A DNA stretch of 16,357 bases, from NCBI GenBank assembly GCA_036824465.1, contig DAITAC010000088.1:1-16357 (forward strand), in the 5' to 3' direction. A program made the translations under genes and the position numbers. The notes below the pieces were generated by a model. The model had not been told where the DNA came from and did no database searches. It was given only the letters and a program-made list of their open reading frames with translations. This DNA is from JAKOQB01 sp036824465. Lineage in GTDB: Bacteria > Pseudomonadota > Gammaproteobacteria > Burkholderiales > Burkholderiaceae_F. Each line of letters starts with the position of its first letter. The first letter of the stretch is position 1. Of this stretch, positions 1 through 8,036 are shown piece after piece.

Positions 1-1155
1 CTGTACAAGTTCACGATGATGCAGGTCGTGCTGCATCATTTTCCGGGTGCGCAGGTCGAGTATCGGTTCAAGTGCCGCAACGCGAGCGTCAACCTGGAAC
101 CTTGTGTCGACGAGATCCAGGAGCAGATTCACTGGCTTTGTACGCTGCGCTTCAAGGAACTGGAGCTTGACTACCTGCGCAGCATGCGCTTCATCAAGAG
201 CGACTTCGTCGATTTCCTCGGCCTGTTTCAGCTCAACACCAAGTACATCACGGTCAAGCCGTCGCCAAAGAACAACGGCGAGATCGATATCGTGATCAAG
301 GGCCCGTGGCTGCACACGATCCTGTTCGAGATTCCGGTGCTGGCCATCGTCAACGAGGTCTACTTCCGCGCCACGCAAACGGCGCCTGATTTTGCTGAGG
401 GGCGACGACGCCTGGAAAAGAAGATTGCGCTGATTCGCGAGGATCCGACGCTCGCGGGCCAGAATGGACCGAAGATCGCCGACTACGGCACCCGCCGGCG
501 CTTCTCGCGCCTGTGGCATGACGAGGTCCTGCATACGTTGAAAGAGCGGTTGCGCGAGAACCTGGCCGGCACCAGTAATGTGATGTTCGCGTTGAAACAC
601 GGCCTGATCCCGCTCGGCACAATGGCGCATGAATACCTGCAGGCATGCCAGGCGCTGGGGCCGCGGCTGCGCGATTCGCAAACCTTCGGCTTCGAGACGT
701 GGGCCAAGGAGTATCGGGGTGATCTTGGAATTGCGCTGTCCGACGTGTATGGAATGGATGCGTTCCTGCGCGACTACGATATGTATTTCTGCAAGCTGTT
801 CGACGGCACCCGTCACGATTCGGGTGACCCGCTCGACTGGGGCGAGCGCATGATCGCGCACTACGAGAAGAACCGCGTTGACCCGAAGACCAAGACGCTG
901 GTCTTTTCCGATGCGCTGACGATTCCCCGCGTGATCGAGCTGTACCGGCGCTTCAATGGCCGTGCGCGGCTGGCCTTTGGCGTCGGCACCAACCTGACGA
1001 ATGATCTGGGCTACACACCGATGCAGATCGTGATCAAGATGGTTCGTTGCAATGGCCAACCGGTGGCCAAGCTGTCCGATTCACCCGAGAAGAACATGTG
1101 CGATGACGCGGCCTACCTCGCGTATCTGCGACAGGTGTTCGAGATCAACAAGTGA
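1..1155 (+). CDS. pncB: Nicotinate phosphoribosyltransferase, 5' end cut off by window
   Basis: This enzyme joins nicotinate to PRPP with ATP hydrolysis to make nicotinate mononucleotide, the entry step of NAD salvage (Preiss-Handler pathway), in the cytoplasm. The frame is open from base 1: the first codons read LYKFTMMQ, aligning with the DAYKLHM segment near the N-terminus of E. coli PncB. About 16 residues are therefore missing upstream, and the ATG at 16 is internal. Family hallmarks seen are GTRRRFSR, the GTMAHEY segment whose His (codon at 628) matches the His phosphorylated in the catalytic cycle, RHDSGDP, KTLVFSD, FGVGTNLTND and KLSDSPEK near the end. The C-terminus EINK and total length fit the PncB family (about 400 aa). 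The next ORF starts 12 bases after the stop. Identity is secure from motif order. Confidence 0.96.
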   Translation: MYKFTMMQVVLHHFPGAQVEYRFKCRNASVNLEPCVDEIQEQIHWLCTLRFKELELDYLRSMRFIKSDFVDFLGLFQLNTKYITVKPSPKNNGEIDIVIKGPWLHTILFEIPVLAIVNEVYFRATQTAPDFAEGRRRLEKKIALIREDPTLAGQNGPKIADYGTRRRFSRLWHDEVLHTLKERLRENLAGTSNVMFALKHGLIPLGTMAHEYLQACQALGPRLRDSQTFGFETWAKEYRGDLGIALSDVYGMDAFLRDYDMYFCKLFDGTRHDSGDPLDWGERMIAHYEKNRVDPKTKTLVFSDALTIPRVIELYRRFNGRARLAFGVGTNLTNDLGYTPMQIVIKMVRCNGQPVAKLSDSPEKNMCDDAAYLAYLRQVFEINK

Positions 1156-1167
1156 AGTGAACAATCA

Positions 1168-1857
1168 ATGGTCGAAAACGCAAAGGAAGCCCGCGACCGT
1201 GCGGCGATCGTCCGCGGCGCCAATCAACTCGTGAATGAAGCGGCAGCCGGGCCGCTGATTGCCGCTGCCGAGCAGGGCGAGATGAGTGCGGCGGTGCCGA
1301 CGGCCCGCCTCGATCTCGTTCCGGCGGCCGGATTGATGGGCCATATCTACGACACGGCGCTCGCCGATGCACTTGATGTCGCCGGGCATCGGGCCGCTGC
1401 GCTGGGCGTGCGCAAGCTGGTTGCGCTCGGATTCAATGTCGCCTCAACGGTGCGTGAAAGCAAAGGTGCGGCTGCGGAAGACGACGGCACGGACAAGCGC
1501 GCGATCTGCATGGAGGGCCTGCGGCTGGGTTTTTCGACGGCTGAGGAAATCGACGCCATGCGGCTCGCGATCCCCTTGCTGCTTGGCGTCGTGCTGCCGC
1601 CGGCGCATCACTGGCGGCGACGTGCATCGGCCACGCTCGGTGCCCGCCAGATTGAAAAGCGTGTGCTGGGGCTGATCGAAAAGGAAATCGAGCGCGGGGC
1701 AACACGCTGCCGCCTCGACGCACACAAGCTGGCCGACGGCGGCCTGGAAGGCGAACTGGCCGAGCGCGTCATCACGGCGTTGCGCACGCGTGGATTCGAG
1801 GCCGAAGTCGTCAGCCGCGGGGCGCAACTGAACGTGCGGTGGGACAGCGCGAGCTGA
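1168..1857 (+). CDS. Conserved-looking hypothetical protein, possible internal duplication
   Basis: I do not recognise this 229-aa protein. It has no signal peptide, membrane segment or known catalytic motif. It looks soluble and helical, rich in Ala, Arg and Glu. Two stretches look like degenerate copies of one small alpha/beta unit: residues ~28-100 (an LIAAAEQG helix, then later LVALGFNVAS) and residues ~166-225 (LGLIEKEIERG, then ITALRTRGFEAEVVSRG and LNVRW). The second copy resembles the small helix-strand fold common in uncharacterised phage-like and bacterial proteins, with a closing Val-x-Trp strand. The ATG at 1168 lies 12 bases after the pncB stop and in the same frame, with no strong ribosome-binding site (only AAGTGAA), so it is probably co-transcribed with pncB. 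Base composition by codon position looks coding. Function unknown. Confidence 0.72.
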   Translation: MVENAKEARDRAAIVRGANQLVNEAAAGPLIAAAEQGEMSAAVPTARLDLVPAAGLMGHIYDTALADALDVAGHRAAALGVRKLVALGFNVASTVRESKGAAAEDDGTDKRAICMEGLRLGFSTAEEIDAMRLAIPLLLGVVLPPAHHWRRRASATLGARQIEKRVLGLIEKEIERGATRCRLDAHKLADGGLEGELAERVITALRTRGFEAEVVSRGAQLNVRWDSAS

Positions 1858-1945
1858 TTCGCTGCATCGGCGGTCGTGCGCTCAACGCAAAGCCCCGGGG
1901 TTGCCAGGCAGGGACGGTCCCGGCCGCCCATTTTCTGCGCATCGA

Positions 1946-1985
1946 TTGCGAGGCACCGCCCTGGGGCGGCCATATAATCTGCCGC
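1946..1985 (+). promoter_or_regulatory. Candidate sigma-70 promoter with perfect TATAAT, near-leaderless start
   Basis: A perfect TATAAT lies at 1973-1978 in an otherwise GC-rich 136-bp intergenic region. The -35 is weak: the nearest TTG-type hexamer, TTGCGA at 1946-1951, has a 21-bp spacer, longer than optimal. A 5-6 bp inverted repeat, CCGCCC-TG-GGGCGG (1956-1969), fills the spacer and could be an operator. Initiation 6-8 bases after the -10 would be at about 1984-1986, only 8-10 bases before the ATG at 1994. Confidence 0.55.
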
Positions 1986-1993
1986 TCCCGCCT

Positions 1994-3208
1994 ATGCCAA
2001 AGCTTTCACGCCGCGCCGACAGCCTCGGCACCGAAAATGCCTTCGTCGTGCTGGCGGAGGTCAATCAGCTGATCCGCGCTGGGCGCGACATCGTATCGTT
2101 CTGTATCGGGCAACCGGATTTTCCGACTCCGACGCATATCCAGGACGCTGCGGTCGATGCGATCCGCGCCGGCCGGCATGGCTATACGCCTTCGGCGGGC
2201 ATCGATGAGCTGCGCGCCGCCGCCGCGCAGTCGATGGGGCGCCTGCGCGGAATCGACATCGCCCCCGAGGACGTTGTGGTTGGCGCCGGTGCGAAGCCTT
2301 TCATCGCTTACGCGATCGCGTCAGTGACCGACTACGGGGTCGGCGACGAGGTGATCTTCCCGGTGCCGGGGTTCCCGATCTACGAATCGCAGATTCGCGC
2401 CAACGGTGCGGTGCCGGTTGCGCTGCCGCTGCGCGAAGCACGCCATTTTGCATTCGATCCAGAGGAACTCGCGGCGCGCATCACACCGCGCACGAAGCTG
2501 CTGATCCTGAACACGCCGCACAACCCGACCGGCGGCCTGCTCACGCGCGGCGATCTGGAAGCGATCGCCGCGGTGCTGGCCAGGAATCCGCAGGTGTGGG
2601 TCTACGCAGACGAGATCTACAGCAGACTCGTCTATGAAGGCGAATTCTTTTCGATCGCCGCGCTGCCGGGAATGCAGGCGCGCACGATCATCTCTGACGG
2701 CGCCTCCAAGACCTATGCGATGACTGGCTGGCGCATCGGGTTCACGGCCAACAAGACGCTTGCACCGGTCTTCACGCGCTGGATCACCAACACCGAGTCG
2801 TGCGCGACGCAGATCAGCCAGTGGGCGGCCGTGCAGGCGCTCAATGGGCCGCAGCGCGAGTCGGAGCAGATGCGCGAGCGCTTTCGCGCGCGGCGCGACT
2901 TGATCGTGCGCCTGCTGAACGCGGTGCCGGGTTTTTCGTGCGCGAAGCCGGGCGGCGCGTTTTACGCCTGGCCGAACGTGACCGAAGCGTGCGCGCTGAT
3001 TGGCGCCAAGGACTCCGAGGAACTGCGCAAACGACTGTTGCATGAAGCGGGTGTTGCCGTGCTCGCCGACATCCACTTCGGTCCGCGGGTAGAAGGCGAC
3101 GGCCAGCACATTCGCTTTTCCTATGCCGCCAGCGAGCAGGCAATTGAAAGTGGCGTGGCGCGCATTGCCGATTTCGTCAAGCGCGCGACCGTTCCGCCGA
3201 GGAAGTGA
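1994..3208 (+). CDS. PLP-dependent class I/II aminotransferase
   Basis: This 404-aa fold-type I aminotransferase moves an amino group between an amino acid and a 2-oxo acid, using pyridoxal phosphate in the cytoplasm. The sequence opens with the usual SRRADSLGTENAF...VLAEVNQL start and shows FCIGQPDFPTP, the YTPSAGIDELR segment, NTPHNPTGG (PLP-contacting Asn177), YADEIYSRLVYEG (Asp and Tyr that hold the cofactor), SKTYAMTGWRIGF (Lys239 Schiff base) and a C-terminal HIRFSYA, whose Arg should bind the substrate carboxylate. This is the aspartate-type/broad-specificity subgroup; the donor amino acid cannot be told from sequence. The ATG at 1994 fits family N-termini; an in-frame TTG at 1901 would add 31 unconserved residues across the predicted promoter. 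No Shine-Dalgarno is visible before the ATG. Its TGA overlaps the next ATG by one base. Confidence 0.93.
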   Translation: MPKLSRRADSLGTENAFVVLAEVNQLIRAGRDIVSFCIGQPDFPTPTHIQDAAVDAIRAGRHGYTPSAGIDELRAAAAQSMGRLRGIDIAPEDVVVGAGAKPFIAYAIASVTDYGVGDEVIFPVPGFPIYESQIRANGAVPVALPLREARHFAFDPEELAARITPRTKLLILNTPHNPTGGLLTRGDLEAIAAVLARNPQVWVYADEIYSRLVYEGEFFSIAALPGMQARTIISDGASKTYAMTGWRIGFTANKTLAPVFTRWITNTESCATQISQWAAVQALNGPQRESEQMRERFRARRDLIVRLLNAVPGFSCAKPGGAFYAWPNVTEACALIGAKDSEELRKRLLHEAGVAVLADIHFGPRVEGDGQHIRFSYAASEQAIESGVARIADFVKRATVPPRK

Positions 3209-3885
3209 TGGACACCTCACAAGCGCGTGCAACCATTCTTGCGCGGATTCGCGCCAACCAGCGGCGCGCGACGCAGCCGGCCGCAACCGAGTTGGTCGCG
3301 GTCAAGGATTACCTGGCGCAACATCCGTCCGGCCCGCGTCCGAAGATCGAAGGTGACCTGAAGGTTCGCTTTCGCGCAATGGCCGAGCGCAGTGAAAGCA
3401 CGGTCGATGAAATCGCACGGCTTGCCGAGGCACCAGCCGCGGTTGCGCGGTACCTGGACGCCCACCAACTCGGCAAGCGCGTCGTGATCTGGCCCACCCT
3501 CGCTGATCTCGGCTGGGCCGCGGCCGGCATCGAGGTCGAAGCACGGCCGCCGCGACGAGACGAAGCCAATGGTGTCGACGCAACAGGCGTCACGGGCTGC
3601 TTCTGCGCGCTCGCGGAAACCGGGACGCTGGTACTGCTATCGGGGGCTGAGACGCACGCCTCGACGCACCTGCTGCCGGAGACGCACATCGCGTTGGTGC
3701 CGGCATCGCGCATCGTGCGCGACATGGAAGACGCCTTTGCGCTGATGCGAGCCGAACGGGCAGCGTTACCGCGCTCGGTCAACATGGTGTCGGGTCCGTC
3801 GCGCACCGGCGACATCGAGCAGACGATCGTGCTTGGTGCGCATGGACCCTATCGCGTGCACATCATTGTCGCCATTCAGGACTGA
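3208..3885 (+). CDS. lutC: LutC-like lactate utilization (LUD domain) protein
   Basis: This 225-aa protein belongs to the LUD/DUF162 family. LutC is one of three proteins (LutA, LutB, LutC) that together oxidise L-lactate to pyruvate in some bacteria; LutC itself carries no Fe-S cysteines. Diagnostic features are the N-terminal helix ATILARIRANQRR and the C-terminal signature SGPSRTGDIEQ followed by GAHGPYRVHIIV, typical of LutC. Central segments include TGCFCALAETGTLVLLSG and HIALVPASRIV. The start at 3208 (TGATG overlap with the aminotransferase stop) has a GAGG ribosome-binding site 5 bases upstream; a GTG one codon earlier is possible. No lutA or lutB is adjacent: its neighbours are an aminotransferase and a hydroxyacid dehydrogenase, so it may work with remotely encoded LutAB or on another hydroxyacid. 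Confidence 0.88.
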   Translation: MDTSQARATILARIRANQRRATQPAATELVAVKDYLAQHPSGPRPKIEGDLKVRFRAMAERSESTVDEIARLAEAPAAVARYLDAHQLGKRVVIWPTLADLGWAAAGIEVEARPPRRDEANGVDATGVTGCFCALAETGTLVLLSGAETHASTHLLPETHIALVPASRIVRDMEDAFALMRAERAALPRSVNMVSGPSRTGDIEQTIVLGAHGPYRVHIIVAIQD

Positions 3886-3891
3886 GCGCGG

Positions 3892-4872
3892 ATGGCCGCT
3901 CGCGTCGTCGTGACCCGGCGCATCTTCCCGGCGCTGATCGACGAACTGAAGGCGCGCTATGCGCTGAGCGACAATCAACAGGATGTCTCGCTGACGCCCG
4001 TGCAGCTCGCGCAGCGATTGCGTGCTGCGGACGGAGCATTGATCACAGCCGGCGACCGTGTCGACGACACACTGCTTTCCGCGTGCCCGAGTCTTAAGGT
4101 TGTCAGCAATATCGCGGTCGGATTCAACAACCTCGATCTCGAGGCGTGCACGCAGCGCGGCGTAGTTGCGACCAACACGCCCGATGTGCTGAACGAGGCC
4201 ACGGCCGATCACGCGTGGGCGCTGCTGCTTGCTGCCGCGCGGCGCATCGGCGAATCCGAGCGCTGGTTGCGTGCCAGCCAGTGGCAACGCTGGACCTTCG
4301 AGATGTTCATGGGCGCGGATCTGCACGGCGCGACACTTGGCGTGCTCGGCATGGGGCGCATCGGCCGTGCAATCGCGCGCCGCGCACAGGGCTTCGGCAT
4401 GCCGGTCCTGTATCACAACCGCCATCGGCTGCCGACGGCGGAGGAGGGTGGCGCGACCTGGGTCCCGAAGGATGAACTTCTGCGTGCGTCTGATCACCTG
4501 ATCGTGGTCGTACCCGGAAGCCCGCAGACGCAGCACCTGATTGGAAGCGCGGAACTCGCGCTGATGAAACCGTCGGCAGTGCTGGTCAACATCGCGCGCG
4601 GCGGGGTCGTCGACGACGACGCATTGGCCGCCGCGCTGCGTGAAGGACGACTCGCCGCGGCGGGGCTGGACGTCTACGTAGACGAGCCCACCGTACGCGC
4701 CGGCCTGCTTGAACTGGAGAACATCGTTCTGACGCCGCATATCGCCTCCAGTACCCGCGCCACGCGCGAAGCAATGGCGCGGCTGGCCATGCGCAACCTC
4801 GCCGACGTTCTGGAGGGGCGCCGCCCTGCGGCGCTCCTGAATCCCGACGTGTGGGAAACTAGAAGGCAATAA
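3892..4872 (+). CDS. D-isomer-specific 2-hydroxyacid dehydrogenase (glyoxylate/hydroxypyruvate reductase type)
   Basis: This 326-aa NAD(P)-dependent enzyme interconverts 2-oxo acids and D-2-hydroxyacids. The Rossmann motif GMGRIGRAIARR follows the GADLHGATLGVLG strand. The catalytic triad is complete: Arg236 in NIARGGVVDDDAL, Glu265 in YVDEP and His283 in LTPHIASSTRATREAM. The substrate-loop segment SNIAVGFNNLDLEACTQRG and the TNTPDVLNEATADHAW segment place it with the GhrB/2-ketogluconate reductase/hydroxypyruvate reductase branch rather than with phosphoglycerate dehydrogenase (there is no C-terminal ACT domain). The exact substrate cannot be fixed. It starts 6 bases after the lutC-like stop and is surely in the same transcript. 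It could reduce 2-oxo acids produced by the upstream aminotransferase. Confidence 0.92.
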   Translation: MAARVVVTRRIFPALIDELKARYALSDNQQDVSLTPVQLAQRLRAADGALITAGDRVDDTLLSACPSLKVVSNIAVGFNNLDLEACTQRGVVATNTPDVLNEATADHAWALLLAAARRIGESERWLRASQWQRWTFEMFMGADLHGATLGVLGMGRIGRAIARRAQGFGMPVLYHNRHRLPTAEEGGATWVPKDELLRASDHLIVVVPGSPQTQHLIGSAELALMKPSAVLVNIARGGVVDDDALAAALREGRLAAAGLDVYVDEPTVRAGLLELENIVLTPHIASSTRATREAMARLAMRNLADVLEGRRPAALLNPDVWETRRQ

Positions 4873-4889
4873 GAACCCGGAGCCGGCTC

Positions 4890-5213
4890 ATGTCCGATAT
4901 CAAGTACCTGAGGCATCACACCCTGCCGCTGAAGGACGCCAAGAAAGTGGCGCAGAAGACCGCCGACAACCTGGCGGAGGAATACGATCTGCGCAGCGAG
5001 TGGGAAGGCGACACATTGCATTTTCATCGCAGTGGTGTGGAGGGTCACATGCATGTGACGGCCAAGCACATCGACCTGAACGTGAAGCTCGGCTTTCTGC
5101 TGCGACCGTTCAAGTCCAAGTTTGAACAGCATATCGAGCGGCATCTCGATGAACTGCTGAATCACGCCAAGCCGGCCAAGACCGCGAAGGCGACCGTCAA
5201 GAAGAAGTCCTGA
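4890..5213 (+). CDS. Polyhydroxyalkanoic acid system family protein (PHA_gran_rgn)
   Basis: This 107-aa protein matches the small PHA-system/granule-region family (PHA_gran_rgn type) by its opening YLRHHTLPLKDAKKVAQKTA, the middle segment LHFHRSGVEGHMHVTAKHIDLNVKLGFLLRPFK and the helix FEQHIERHLDELL. Members are often encoded in genomes that make PHA, but their biochemical role is not established. The tail after residue ~93 is Lys/Ala-rich (AKPAKTAKATVKKKS), like basic tails that bind DNA or granule surfaces; that is an inference. A GGAG ribosome-binding site lies 7 bases before the ATG, 17 bases after the dehydrogenase stop, so it is probably the last gene of this operon. Its stop is 2 bases from the stop of the convergent ABC ATPase gene. 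Confidence 0.88.
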   Translation: MSDIKYLRHHTLPLKDAKKVAQKTADNLAEEYDLRSEWEGDTLHFHRSGVEGHMHVTAKHIDLNVKLGFLLRPFKSKFEQHIERHLDELLNHAKPAKTAKATVKKKS

Positions 5214-5215
5214 CC

Positions 5216-6271
5216 TCAGGCCGGCAGTGCCCGCACCTCGATCGGGTTGATGCCGATACGCACTTTGGCGCCGACGGCCAGCAGCGGCTCGCTCGCCAGA
5301 TGCGGCGCGTCGGCGGTCAGGTGTGTCGTCCCGGCGCGCACGCCGTAGCGCGTGAATTCACCGAGGAATTCACGCGCGACGACCTCGCCGTCGAACCACA
5401 CGTGATCGCCGTCGATCGCCTTGCCCGCGGCGACAAGTGCAAGCGTGTGCGGCCGCACCGAGATCGCGCTCGCATCACGGTCGAGCGGAATCGCGCCAAG
5501 CCCCGGCACGTCAAATGCGCGCCGCGTCTTTTCGAAGCGGCCAGGCAGGAAATTCGTCGTGCCGACAAACTCGGCGACAAAGCGGTTGATCGGGTTGTCG
5601 AACAGATCCGTGGGTGTGCCGACCTGCTGCACGATGCCCGCGTCGAGCACCGCCATCCGGTCGGCGGTCGTCATCGCTTCCTCCTGGTCGTGCGTGACGA
5701 AAATCGTCGTGATGCCGAGCTTGCGCTGCAGGGCAAGCAGATCCTGCCGCATCTGCACCCGCAGGTTCTTGTCGAGGTTCGACAGCGGCTCATCGAGCAG
5801 CAGCACCTGCGGCTCGATCACGATCGTGCGCGCCAGCGCGACACGCTGCTGCTGGCCGCCGGAAAGCTTATTCGGGCGGCGCTGCGCAAATTCCGGCAGG
5901 CCAACCAGGTCGAGCGCGGACTCGGTGCGACGGCGAATCTCGTCGCGCGGCAACCTGCGCTCGACCAGTCCGAACGCGACGTTGTCATACACCGTCATAT
6001 GCGGCCATAGCGCATAGCTTTGGAAAACCATGCCGATGTTGCGCGCATGCGGCGCGACGGCCGTGATGTCCCTGCCATCGACCAGCAACTGGCCGCGGTT
6101 GTGACGATTGAAGCCGGCGATCAGTCGCAGCAGCGTCGATTTGCCGGAGCCGCTGGGGCCGAGCAGGGCGAAGAATTCACCCGGCTCGATCCTCAGCGAG
6201 ACATCCTTCAGCACCTCGGTCGTGCCGTACGCAAGACCGATGCCGCGGCATTCGACCGTCACCTTGTTCAT
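5216..6271 (-). CDS. ABC importer ATP-binding protein (Fe(III)/phosphonate/spermidine type)
   Basis: This 351-aa nucleotide-binding subunit powers the importer encoded by the two genes before it. All motifs are intact: Walker A GPSGSGKST (residues 38-46), Q-loop GMVFQSYALWPHMTVYDN, signature LSGGQQQR, Walker B VLLLDEPLSNLD and switch His in VTHDQEEA. Residues after ~235 form the MalK/FbpC-like regulatory region, with FVGTTNFLPGRF and a TOBE-type domain (ISVRPHTLAL). The family includes FbpC, PotA and phosphonate ATPases, and substrate follows the binding protein, not this subunit. The ATG overlaps the permease stop by 4 bases (ATGA), implying coupled translation. It is the last gene of the minus-strand operon. 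Confidence 0.94.
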   Translation of the reverse strand: MNKVTVECRGIGLAYGTTEVLKDVSLRIEPGEFFALLGPSGSGKSTLLRLIAGFNRHNRGQLLVDGRDITAVAPHARNIGMVFQSYALWPHMTVYDNVAFGLVERRLPRDEIRRRTESALDLVGLPEFAQRRPNKLSGGQQQRVALARTIVIEPQVLLLDEPLSNLDKNLRVQMRQDLLALQRKLGITTIFVTHDQEEAMTTADRMAVLDAGIVQQVGTPTDLFDNPINRFVAEFVGTTNFLPGRFEKTRRAFDVPGLGAIPLDRDASAISVRPHTLALVAAGKAIDGDHVWFDGEVVAREFLGEFTRYGVRAGTTHLTADAPHLASEPLLAVGAKVRIGINPIEVRALPA

Positions 6272-8016
6272 GTGCCTGTCTTCCTCAGTTCGGCCGTGCG
6301 GGTCGACGCGCGTTCAACCAGCATGTGCGACGCATAGGTGCCGACGGCCACCAGCAGCACCGCCAGCACGCCGAGCGCTGCACCCGGCCCGCGTCCCGCG
6401 ACCGACTGCATGTACAGGTAGATGCCGTAGCTCATCGGCGCCTGCGACTCCTTGACCACCAACAGGATCGTGGCGGACAGTTCGACTGCCGCAGTGATGA
6501 AGCTCGACACAAACCCGGCCAGAATGCCACCGGCCATCAGCGGTATCACCACGCGCCGCACGACGCGCCAGCCAGAGGCGCCAAGCATCTCGGCGGCTTC
6601 TTCCAGGCTGACATTGATCTGCTGCAGCGCGGCCGTGCAGGAGCGCAATGCGTACGGCAGGCGTCGCACCGCGTAGGCAGCCATGATCAGGATCCAGGTC
6701 TGCGTGATTGAGACACCGAACAGTTCGAGGCTCTGAAACGTGCGCAGATAACCGATCGCGAGCACGATGCCCGGCACTGCAATCGCGCTGCTGGCCAGCA
6801 GATCGAGCCACTGCCGCCCCGGCAGTCGTGTGCGCAGGATCAGGTAGGCAATTGCGACACCGAGCGCCACATCGATCAGCGCGGCCAGCCCGCAATACAG
6901 CAGCGTGTTCCGGATCATGTGCGGGCTGTCCGTGAACACGGTCGCGTAGTTGGCGAGCGTGTAAGTGTCAGGCAGCACCGAGAAGCTCCATACGCGCGCA
7001 AATGACAGGATCGTCAGGCCCAGGTGCGGCGACAGCACCACGAGCAGCACCAGCACGATGCCGACGTAAGCCAGCAACGATTCCCATGCACTGAGTCGCC
7101 GCCTGGCAATGCCGGCGCCACCCTTCTGCAGCGTCGAATAGTCCTTGTCTTTCATCACGCGCACCGACAGGTACAGCGCGAGGATCGAGAATGCGATCAT
7201 GATCACGCTGATCACGTAGCCCATCGGATCTTCGAGTCCGACCTGTGTGATGCGCAGATACGCCTGCGGCGCCAGCAGATTGGTCTGACCCAGCACCAGC
7301 GGGGTGCCGAGGTCATCGAACACCTTGACGAACACCAGTGCCGCGCCGGCAAGGTAGCCGGGCAGCGCGAGCGGAAACACCACGCGCCGGAACAGACGCC
7401 AGCCACGGCAACCGAGATTCAGCGCGGCCTCCTCCATCGCGCCGTCGATGTTGCGCAGCGCGACCGTGAGGTTCATCAGGATGAACGGAAAGTAGTGCAG
7501 GCTTTCGACGAAGATCACACCGGTCAGTCCCTGCATGATTGGGACCGAAAGGCCGAAATAGTCCTCGAGCAGCAGGTTGACCGACCCCGAGCGGCCGAAG
7601 ATCAATTGCATGGCCACCGCGCCGACAAAGGGCGGCATGACGAGCGGCAGCACGCCCAGCGTCTGGATCAGCAGCGCGCCTCGGAACTGGAAGCGCACGG
7701 TGATGTACGCCAGTGGAACCGCGATCAGCGACGCGACGATGACGCTGACGCCGGCCACATAGAACGAGTTGGCGAAAGACTCGCGCATCAGCGAGGTGGT
7801 GAAGAAGCCGCTGAAGTGTCCGAGCGTCAGACTGCCATCGGCGTCGCGAAATGCGGTGATGAAGACGGTGCCGATCGGGATCAGCAGAAACACGGCGAGC
7901 AGCGCAACGATCGTCACCGCCACGACCAGCGCACCCGTTGATGCGCCATACCGATGCCGCAGCAACCCTCGCCAGCCGCTGCGCGGTGCAGCGGCTGGCG
8001 GATCGATCGCACTCAT
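6268..8016 (-). CDS. ABC importer permease, two fused transmembrane domains (FbpB/ThiP type)
   Basis: This 582-aa inner-membrane permease is a tandem duplication of the six-helix importer domain. A first helix follows a short cytoplasmic N-terminus (about residues 28-55, VVAVTIVALLAVFLLIPIG). The first half has its coupling EAA loop at AMEEAALNLGCRGWRLFRRVVFPLALPG. A linker near KDKDYSTLQKGG leads to a second half with its own EAA loop at SLEEAAEMLGASGWRVVRRVVIPLMAGG. Two EAA loops in one chain mean one polypeptide supplies both membrane halves, as in ThiP, FbpB and 2-aminoethylphosphonate permeases. The gene begins 20 bases after the binding-protein stop without a clear Shine-Dalgarno, so it probably depends on coupling. 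Confidence 0.93.
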   Translation of the reverse strand: MSAIDPPAAAPRSGWRGLLRHRYGASTGALVVAVTIVALLAVFLLIPIGTVFITAFRDADGSLTLGHFSGFFTTSLMRESFANSFYVAGVSVIVASLIAVPLAYITVRFQFRGALLIQTLGVLPLVMPPFVGAVAMQLIFGRSGSVNLLLEDYFGLSVPIMQGLTGVIFVESLHYFPFILMNLTVALRNIDGAMEEAALNLGCRGWRLFRRVVFPLALPGYLAGAALVFVKVFDDLGTPLVLGQTNLLAPQAYLRITQVGLEDPMGYVISVIMIAFSILALYLSVRVMKDKDYSTLQKGGAGIARRRLSAWESLLAYVGIVLVLLVVLSPHLGLTILSFARVWSFSVLPDTYTLANYATVFTDSPHMIRNTLLYCGLAALIDVALGVAIAYLILRTRLPGRQWLDLLASSAIAVPGIVLAIGYLRTFQSLELFGVSITQTWILIMAAYAVRRLPYALRSCTAALQQINVSLEEAAEMLGASGWRVVRRVVIPLMAGGILAGFVSSFITAAVELSATILLVVKESQAPMSYGIYLYMQSVAGRGPGAALGVLAVLLVAVGTYASHMLVERASTRTAELRKTGT

Positions 8017-8036
8017 GCTGCGGGGGATCGTTGCGT

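Noticed and set aside
1153..1167. In-frame TGA between pncB and the next ORF as a readthrough or selenocysteine codon
   Set aside because: PncB ends at its normal length there and the next ORF has its own ATG; sharing a frame has a one-in-three chance.
1901..1993. TTG start extending the aminotransferase by 31 residues
   Set aside because: The extension overlaps the TATAAT box and is not part of the family N-terminus; the ATG at 1994 fits.
2321..3286. 321-aa open frame on the minus strand inside the aminotransferase gene
   Set aside because: Mirror frame of a high-GC coding gene; Arg/Ala/His-rich with no family motif, while the plus strand encodes a complete aminotransferase.
3766..4869. 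367-aa open frame on the minus strand opposite the hydroxyacid dehydrogenase
   Set aside because: Antisense shadow of a gene with a full catalytic triad; no recognisable protein and no start signal.
7024..7941. 305-aa plus-strand frame inside the permease gene
   Set aside because: His/Asp/Arg/Gln-rich repeats arise from the antisense of hydrophobic codons; the permease on the minus strand is intact.
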